DNA from: Ectocarpus siliculosus
Taxonomy: Eukaryota; Sar; Phaeophyceae; Ectocarpales; Ectocarpaceae
Length of the DNA: 10,734 bases
Assembly (NCBI GenBank): GCA_000310025.1
Contig: FN648492.1
Location: 92,547 to 103,280 of the forward strand
Reading direction: 5' to 3'
Shown: in pieces, positions 1-8,800 of the stretch
Numbering within the stretch: the first letter of the stretch is position 1
Layout of the letters: each line of letters begins with the position of its first letter
Program-made: the position numbers and the translations under genes
Notes under the pieces: model-generated
The model's database searches: none
Told to the model about the DNA's origin: nothing
The model's input: the letters and a program-made list of their open reading frames with translations, nothing else

Positions 1-195
1 CGGGGGGGGGGGGGGGGGGGGATCCGGCGAAGAAGCAAGCACGTGGGGGGCGGGGGGTACGCCAATAGTACCAAGAGGGTGGCCCAATACGGACCGGTAC
101 ACAATGGATCGCGCACAGGCCAGCACGGGGTGAACGCCCATGCGATGACACAGACAATGAAGAAGGCGGCATGCAGAAACCATCTAGCCTCTCAC
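1..195 (-). other. Start of the intron after e12 and window edge
   Basis: Nothing coding could be supported. A run of twenty G starts at base 2, followed by a BamHI-like GGATCC; such a run at a sequence edge may mark an assembly boundary. A G-rich patch (42-58) follows. Confidence 0.5.
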
Positions 196-317
196 TTTCC
201 AACGAGAGGAATCTTGCGGAGAATCGCCATGCTTGTCGGAAGCCGGAAGGCGGTGGAGAGGTGGCTCCACTGGTCCATCTCGAGCTCGTCGTGGTCAAGC
301 TGAGAGTCCATGTTTTC
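196..317 (-). CDS. Exon e12: DQWSHLSTAFRLP block, last exon in the window
   Basis: The acceptor cgcgtctcccag is at 318 and the donor GGAAA|gtgaga at 195, giving 40 codons plus two bases. It gives ENMDSQLDHDELEMDQWSHL, then STAFRLPTSMAILRKIPLVG. The DQW..L...FRLP....L...PLVG pattern follows directly after the GLRVLKE segment in related exchangers and leads to the C-terminal region, which lies off the left edge. It joins e11 in phase 0 and ends in phase 2. Confidence 0.85.
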
Positions 318-3110
318 CTGGGAGACGCGCCGGTTTCGTTTCATATCAACACCGAAAAACACCATGAACAAAAAAAAAAGAGAGCGCGGAGGAAACAAAA
401 ACAAGCGAGCATCATCGTGAAACCGGGTACATGCCATGCCGATCAGGTTTTTCTTGAATTGCCCTCTCTTTCGGCAAGACGAGACAAAAAAAATCACACA
501 CACCAAAACAGCGTAACGAGCCAGACGGACAGACAGACTCGCGTTAATTTCTTTTCCGGCACAAAACAAACGGCTGTCACGAATCACTCCACGCCACACA
601 CGCTGCCAAAAACAAGAAAAACGTACATACCGTGGGTCAAACATAACACATATCATCAATAAAAAAACATGTCGTACGCATAAATTAGGTCAAACATTAT
701 ATCATAAAACCATATCCTATTATAGGTCAACTCCCCGGGGCACCTAAAGGAAATCATCACACCCCTGGGCTACACCCACGGGTTGGGCTGCTATGGTATT
801 TTGCCCTCCGTCAGTTTTCGCGCAGCACCGACCGTGAAGACGAAAAAAGCGCACTCTGGCACATCGCAGGTACGCAAACGTAAACAAGTCCTCGTCGCCC
901 CGCCCCGTCCCGCCCCACCGACATTATCGGGGCAGCCTGATATTGGTACCGTTTGTTGTTCCGCTTAAAGGCCAACGTGCCAGCTAAAGAAACACACACA
1001 CAGACAGACACATTCTTGTGGCCTTTAGAAGCATTTTTTGTGTTTTTTCAACCGCACTGATGACTGACGTCTTTTCATCGGTCAGCCGGTAAGCGCGGTC
1101 GATGCTAACAAGAAAGACACACACATACACATACACACACGGGGGCGCGCGCGTTCGTTCATGAAATTAAAACGTCAAAACGACTGCAGTCTCTCTTCGT
1201 TCGTCACCCGGTAAGGGTAAGAGGGTCAACCCAAAACTAATTTAGCTAAATAAATGAATAACCCAATAACCCACCTTCAAGACGCGGAGCCCCATTGACG
1301 ACAGCCAGCCCTGGTGGTATCTCGCCGTGAAGTGCGCCTTGACTGCCGTCAGGAATCGCACCCTCGCCTCCGACATGGATCCCATCGTCAAGGCTCCGGA
1401 AGTGATCGCCGAGCCGCCTGTTCGCCCCCCTCCCCCTTCCCCTTCGTCTGTCGTAGATCACATAGTAGGCAGCGCAGAACAGACGGTGGTGCGAGGGGAT
1501 GGGCTTGAGTATCGTTCTTCACGACGTTCCTAAATAGCCTTGCCGGACACAGATGCAGGTCTAGATAGAGCCTTACCTGTCTACTTACCTCGCTGCTCCC
1601 ACACTCGACAAAAAAAAAAAAAAAAAAAGAGGTGGAAGGAAGCTCGTGTGCATATTCGGTGTGTCTTGACCGAGACCGCGTGGGACTCAACAGATGGTGA
1701 TGAGAACATAAGAGCGAAATACCCCCGCTGGTGAACGGTTATTCGCCACTTCAGGGACCCTTGCTCGGTAACAGAGAAATTCTGCCTGTTGCAGCTGCTG
1801 CTTCCAGGTGCTGTCCTCAGGGTCTTCGTCGAACGCCACTGAGAACACCCTTTCTTTTCTGTTGTTACGGAGCAGGGGTCCCCGAAGTGGTGAATAACCG
1901 TTCACCAGCGGAGGTTTTTAGCTCTCGTTTGTAATGTGGCGAGGGATTTGCCAAGCGTGGCCGACTTTGGTCGGCCGTGCTAGGTCGAAAGTGAGAGTGA
2001 GCCTCAGGGGGCACGCTTTCATCCCCCGGCTGGTCACAGCAGGCGGAGGATCTTTCATTTGTAAGCATGTTTTAAGACTCCGAGAGCATCGTTCGTAGGG
2101 TATCGGATCCTTACCGGTTGTACGCGCGTCACTACCACTATCATAGAAAGATACCTATATCCTGGTTTCCAGATTGACGTGTTTTTCCCACCTGTGCTGC
2201 CCCCTGATGGACCGCCCCGTGAACGCTTCCTTCGGTGTCCCATCGAGAGCCCCGGCTTGTTGGTACCTTTCCCGTTGACAGAAATAAAAAGCAAAACAAA
2301 AGCAAAGGAGGGAACGGAGAATGAAGGGCGGCGGTGTGGGAATGATCGTGGGTGGATGCCAGGAGCGTCCCATGTTGTTGGCTACGGGAATATGCTTGGA
2401 AACACGTTCTGATGTACGACTACGAGACTCCAGAAATGTCCCATGTCACATGATGCCACTCTTTAAAAGTGGTCCTAGAAAGCAGGAGGCCTCGCAAGGG
2501 CTTGGTGTGGGGACGAGTGATCCCGCCCGTCAACATAATGTTTTCTCCCTCGTAGCATATTCCGGTACTACTGCTACTGGTGTTGTCTTGCGACTGCTGC
2601 TGTACGATCCACTTCCACCCACCCGCTACTTGTACACAACGACCAAAAGACTGCGGTCGCACCAGCTTGAAAAAAAAAAAAAAGATAGCATCGCACCAGC
2701 GCAACCTGCACCAACAGCACTGTCGCTTCGGGTGCACCTAAACAGCCCTGAAAAAAAAAACACACACACAATGACACCGACACCGACACGACCACAAAGA
2801 GCAGCCTAGCCCTAAAAACGAGACAAGAAAAAACACCACAACCATCACACAACCAACAGCAGCAGCAATGGTGTCGCTTTCGCTCACCCTCCTCGTCGTC
2901 CGAGTCCTCGTACGGATTCCACTCCGGCGCGACCTCCGTCTTCGCCTTAACCTCGTGCCCGTCCCCATCCCCCCCCTCCTCCTCCTCCACCACCACCTCC
3001 TCCTTGCCCTGCTGCTCCTTCCCCCCTCTCCCATCATCTCCACCGCCGCCCACGTCCCAGCTACCGCCGCTGCTCTTGAAACGGCCGCTGCCACCGCGAA
3101 AGGAACTGTT

Positions 3111-3143
<33 letters not shown>

Positions 3144-5681
3144 TTTGCTGCTGCCGCGCGTTGAGCCGTCCATGGGCATTCCCACATCGTCGTCGTCGTC
3201 GTCGTCGTCATCGTCTGATTCCGGCTGCTTCTCGTCGTCGAGATCCCCCCCGCGGTAAGGCCGGCTACTGGCACCGCCGCTGCGCGCGCGCACACAGCAG
3301 TCACGGCGAAAGAGCGAACGCAAGAAAAAAGCAGCGGGCAAAGACAAATGGAGAAAACAAACGAATTTGAGGTTGACCCCTTGCGACCGGATCGAGCCGA
3401 TGTAGAGAGGCTCGAGAAGAGACTTTGTGAATTACTTGTGGTGTGGTGGTTGACGCAATAAGACAAACTGAGCTTTCGGCGTGCAAGGTTCAATCGAACA
3501 CACGTGGGGTGGGGAGCCACGGTTGCCGCATGCACGCAGTCAGTCCGGCGGGGTTAGCGCGCTCGACAATCTCCAGCTGTCGGCAACGGGGAACCGCAAC
3601 ATCGACACACGGGCGACAACAAAACAAAAAGAGGGGTCGGTGAGAGTATGACGGTCTGTCTCTCGAGATCGAGATCGAGATCGAGACCCTCTTGCCGCAG
3701 ATGCACGCTTATCGTTCGTCCGTTGCGCCGACAATTCCGTTGTGGATTTTTGTCGGCATGTGAACAAAAAAAACACACGTTTTTGGGAGCTTTTGCCGGT
3801 GGCCCCCGGATTTCGTCTCGGTTTCGCCTCAAGGACCCCACCCGACAAGTGCACGCAAGAGGAGGTGACGAAAGGCGAAGCACCTTGTTGTAAATTAAAC
3901 GTGCAGACACCACCTAAAAAAAAATCACAAAAAAATCACAACAAAAACACAAACAAAAACGAAAAAAAAAAAAATGTATAACCAACAACATCGACAACAA
4001 CAACAACAACAACAACAACAACAGCGACGATGGCCAACAACGACGACGATGACGACAAACAGAAAACACCTCCCGCCCCCCGTGCCTCATTTCGATTCTT
4101 CCCTCCCTGTGATCCTAACCCTTCTCCAAACACACACCACTTTCCCCCCACCTGGGCGTCCCCTTCCTGTTGGTGAAGCAAGCCCCTCCGTGGATGGAGG
4201 CGTGCCCCAGCATGCCCCCGTCTCTCGCTTGCTTCATGTATTCCTTCATGTCTTCCTCCAACCCCTTGTGCCTGGATATGGTCATGTCTTTGTTGAGCCG
4301 GGATAGCCGAGCCTCCGCCTGAGGCAAGAGTTTTTCGCCGGCGCTTCGGTAAGCTTGGGTTTGCGGGAAAGCTCGTTTTTGCTATGGGGTTGGGTACTTG
4401 TCAGCAACACGGCGTGATGCCCGCTGTTTAACTCGTCTGAAACTGACCATTCCATGCGACTTTACTTTATTGTACGTTTTACACTGTGGGTATTTCTCAG
4501 CAACATGTCGTTCTTTCCCGTATTTCTTCTCCCTACGTTTGGTGTATCGTTACCTTTGGAGTCAATTTTTTTGCAACTTATCCCATACGACCGCTACGCT
4601 CTACATGTACAAATATTATACTTGTGGTTTGGCAGCCAATTGGCAGAGACTCTGATCAATACATGCCGTAAACATACATTATTGGCTAGGTCTTCAATGG
4701 GAGGGGGGGACAGACGCTAACGAACCTTGGCGACCGCCTGCCGAGCTCGGCGTCTCTCGTCCTTCAGCTTGTTGACTCCCTCCACCATGCGGAGCGCCTC
4801 TGCCCCGCCCCTGCCGGTCCCGAAAAGAGTCCTTCGCGCAAGACACGTGCGCCGGGCATGATAACCACGAAAACGAAAAAATCGCAATTGAGAGAACGAA
4901 TTGCGGATTGCCGGACATTTTACGCAGGAGACAACGAAAAAAATAAGAGTCAGGACAAACAATACAACCAACAGAGGCATGCGCATGTGTGCTTAAATGG
5001 AATGCTAGTTTTTCTCTTCAGCACACGCACATGTCATATAACGACGGGAAAAGGCAAGAGAGCATATGTACCAGCTACATCAACCATAGGCCAACAAGTG
5101 AACAACGACTGCAGTGCACGGCTGCTGCTGCTGTTGCATGGCGCCGTACCCAGACTTCCCTCCCGCTGCTTGCTTGACTATCTCCCTCTGCCCGAAGTCG
5201 GACATCATCCCCGATTCGTCCTGAAACCCTAGCATTCCCACGTTGTCCAGGTGCTTCCGGAGGGTGTGCGACACTGGCGTCTGAAACAACGATACGATGA
5301 CAAAAAAAAAAAAAAAGAGAGGTCAGAAAAACAGACGGGAATGACTTCAACCAAACAGCCGGAGAGATTGGATGAGAAGAGGGCCTCAACATATATTCAT
5401 CCAGATGCACAACGGGTGTAGCAAGACCGTGATTTTTGTGATTCCCTGACCCCTCAAGCGCATCACGAGGCGACGTTCTCGAGCACTGTACTGTACTGTA
5501 TCGTGACGAACGTCGACGAAGCCACAGGAGTAACGAGGAGTGACAGCGGAGACGTTGCCTCGTACACACCTAGGCTTGGCTAGGGGGCGTCGTGGTGTGT
5601 CCACGCTGTCCCAGGCGTGCCACAAAAAAACAAACCATTGACACAACACCACCAGTGACGACGACCACGACCAAAACGACG

Positions 5682-5718
<37 letters not shown>

Positions 5719-5810
5719 GCGATAGGGTCGTGAAAAAAGCGTAGTGCCTGCCTCCACGCTGTCCCAGGCGTGGCCAAAAAAAACCAACGACAACCTGAGT
5801 GACGACAGTA

Positions 5811-5841
<31 letters not shown>

Positions 5842-8800
5842 CAAGAGATGAGATCGCGAAGAAAAGAACGCACGGCGTGCGCACCTGATTCGGGTGGAGC
5901 AACGTGTCTGGATCGTCTCCCGCGTTGAGGTTGCTCCAGGCCTCGGCCTCTAGCATCATGCGCGGTTCCGCGTTCAGGCGTTGAAGCTCCATGTCTTTGC
6001 GGTGCTGGTTGTCGTCTCCCGTTGCCGATGAATGGTGAAATTTCTGGGGAAACAAGCACACGTCGACTTTGGTGGAACATGCATCTGCAGGAAACTAACT
6101 CCCGAGTGCTTCGTACAACAGAGTGGGAGGGGGCCGTCCTCATGTTCTGAAAATTTCTGGGCAAAAAGCGCACGCTAGAGGTCATTATGGTGATTTTGGT
6201 GGAACATTTGTCTGCAGGAAACTCCAAAGTGCGAGAGAGTGGGAGGGGGCCGTGCTCATGTTTCGTAAATTTCTGGGAAAAAAGCGCACGTCAAGAAGTT
6301 ATTGTATTTTAGTGACTTTGGTGGAACATGCACATCTGCAGGAAAACTAACTGGTATCTCCCAAGTGCAAAGAGAGTGGGAGGAGGAGGTTTCATGTTTC
6401 GCATTCCTTAGTTGCTGCTATAGATCATTGAGAACGTGGTCCTCGAGGGGACGGGGCATTGTTCCCACACGACCGATCGATTGCTGATGGCCCAAGGTTC
6501 GTTCGTTCCTACTTTGCCAAAGATGGCTCAAATAAAAAAAGTTCTCCCTTACATACAGTATATCCTGTCTTTTGCACCTCTCGCCCGCTCACTGCTGTGG
6601 GGGGTACATAAAACACCAACATCGAAGAACAAAAATCTCTCAAGGCCAAACGCTGAGGGGAAGAGCGGACACGATCTCGGCACTCTCTAACGCAACTAAC
6701 CGTCCGGCGTAGGTTATCGGGTGTTGAAGTGACAAAAAAACGCGTTGGGGCTCGGTGACGTATCAAGACACATTTGTACCGACTGCGACAAGCGCGGGGT
6801 AAACGATACTCTGGCGACCACTCGCCTTGTGGTAGGTGTACCAGGTGACACGAAGCCTGCTGGGAAGCTCGCAGTAGCCCACCCCGCCGGGGAGACGCAG
6901 AATCCTTCGGGTGAACCACTTGTGTACCTGGTGAGCCCTGTGTGAAGTGTCGTGCAACATTGGAACGACCATCGCCAAGGTTTGAAGGCTTGAAGGCTGC
7001 AGCAGCTAACAAGAATGCCGCGTCAGAATACTACACAAAACGTTTCGGAAGATCCAACGAGTGAAATGAACAGACACTGCTTTTTCTCTGATGACGTCGC
7101 AATAAAATAAAAAACAAAAAATAAAAAAGGACGGAACACACAAAAAGGAACCGAGACAAAACACACCACAAACACTACACTAACACGACCTTACAGGCAT
7201 CGAAAGCAGCAAGCATCACGCGAATAAAAAAAAAAAAAAAAAGGAACCCGGACAAACGACCCGTGGGAGAACAAATCGCCTTCAAGCACGCATTCACATG
7301 CACAAATGCGCATGTTGCAGCAGTAGCAAAAACAATAAAACTCACCTGAAGGCCACGTCCCCGTGAAGACCGGCCTCGTTGACAATACCGTCCCGTATCA
7401 TGTGGATATCTTCCTCTTCTTCCACGGAGAGGTTGATGTTTCCGTGCCTGTTAAAAATTACACGCCCGCCAGGCACGCCGGTGAGCACGCGCCTAGTTGC
7501 AGTTGCATTGCCACCATCTACTTCAGCCGTTGTCAACGGTACCTCTCAAACGTGTCGCCTAATAGCACGGCAGCAAGTAATACCGGGAAAAAAACAAAAC
7601 TTCAGGAACCGCGCGCTCACGACGAACCGACGACATTCTTTCTCCAAACTGGCAAGGCGAGCTGAGCTAAAGTGTGTTTTTCCCGTCAATAAAGCCAAAC
7701 ACATCAGCTGGCATATCCAACTTTTGGCCGACCTCCATGCATCTAACCAACACATAACAGGTATGAACGACCTCCCCGTCCCTTCTCGGTGTCGGTCAGT
7801 CAGGGGAGCCCATACATACAGAGCCAGCCAACCGCCTGCAAGTCCATCGACTACAATAATGAAATCGCCGATAATTGTGCATGTGTTGGCTAGATGTAGC
7901 CAGGTGTCCAACCTTATTCGATGCCAGTACGTCTTGGAGGTAGACACGGGGAGATATCGCCAAACCATCTCCCAGTCCGCGTCTCCGAGGAACCGGTCGC
8001 CTTTCAGAAGGTCCAGCTGCCGAAACGCACAAGAAAAGAAAAAAGGCAAAAAAAAACAGGCGTTGGAGCAGAAAAAAAAAATACAATACGGACAGCATGA
8101 CAACCGCTGAAAAAAAAAAAAAAAGAGAATTGGCGCGTGTCAACCAGACCAAACGGTAGATCCTTGGCATTTTTTTTTCCTCCAAAACACGATAGCAAGA
8201 AAAACGACAAGCCGCGAAGGCGTCTCGGCAAGCGTGGACAAGATCAGACATCGATACCAACCGGCGTGTGTGGCGCGTGTGGAGGCGAATCTTGTCGGAA
8301 AGCAATGTAGTACCCCTTCGATTAGCTCCACTACTGTCTTCCATCATGGACACTCATTCCAAACGATTGTGCAAATAAAACGCGTTCGTGCACACACACG
8401 GGGGGGTGGGCGTACGCATGCTTTGTATGCCTTCCCTAGTTGTTAGACCATTGACCTCGCATCCCTACTATGCCGGGATGGGGTGACATGTAGGGTTTTT
8501 GCCTGCCCAGGATACATTTACATTCACAATTTCCTGTGTGTGTGTGTGTGTGAAAAAAAGCAAAATTGAAACGGGAAGATTAGATAAACGCCACACCTTG
8601 TGCTCAAGACGCGCTTCGATGGCCGAGCACGCTTTCGTGAAGACCTCTGTCTCCGCTGTCGTCGACCTTTAGAACGGGGGGAAAAAGAACAGGAAACAAA
8701 TCACAGAAAACGTAAAAATTGATGGCCGAATCAAATACAATACAACCAGGAGAGCACGAAATACTCGATAATTCACGATTTCCAACACAGATTCACAAAA

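Noticed and set aside
196-1447. e11 and e12 as a separate downstream gene or duplicated fragment
   Set aside because: Their phases and the acidic sequence join e10 directly, and the FLTAVKAH and DQWSHL blocks are the expected continuation of the same protein.
2574-3535. Two long overlapping minus-strand open frames of 257 and 265 codons
   Set aside because: The first contains e10 but runs through intron on both sides (poly-Phe, Cys and Val tails). The second is a frame-shifted shadow full of Thr, Ala and Arg runs made by the triplet arrays.
3660-3690. CRISPR-like or regulatory array in the GATCGA hexamers
   Set aside because: The units are contiguous six-base repeats without spacers, so this is a simple microsatellite.
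4398-4720. Three overlapping plus-strand open frames
   Set aside because: All three frames are open at once, which points to base composition in an AT-rich intron rather than coding.
5386-6227. Minus-strand frames with long Leu, Val or Cys runs
   Set aside because: These runs are translations of the CAA/CAG arrays in the e6-e7 intron; only the e6 part is supported.
6745-6945. Plus-strand 66-codon open frame
   Set aside because: It starts with ATG and has ordinary composition, but no recognisable motif, neighbours or conserved feature; it lies in the e5-e6 intron.
7379-8110. Plus-strand open frame of 243 codons
   Set aside because: It overlaps e4 and e5 antisense, ends in lysine-rich sequence from A-runs, and shows no motif; the minus-strand exons explain the region.
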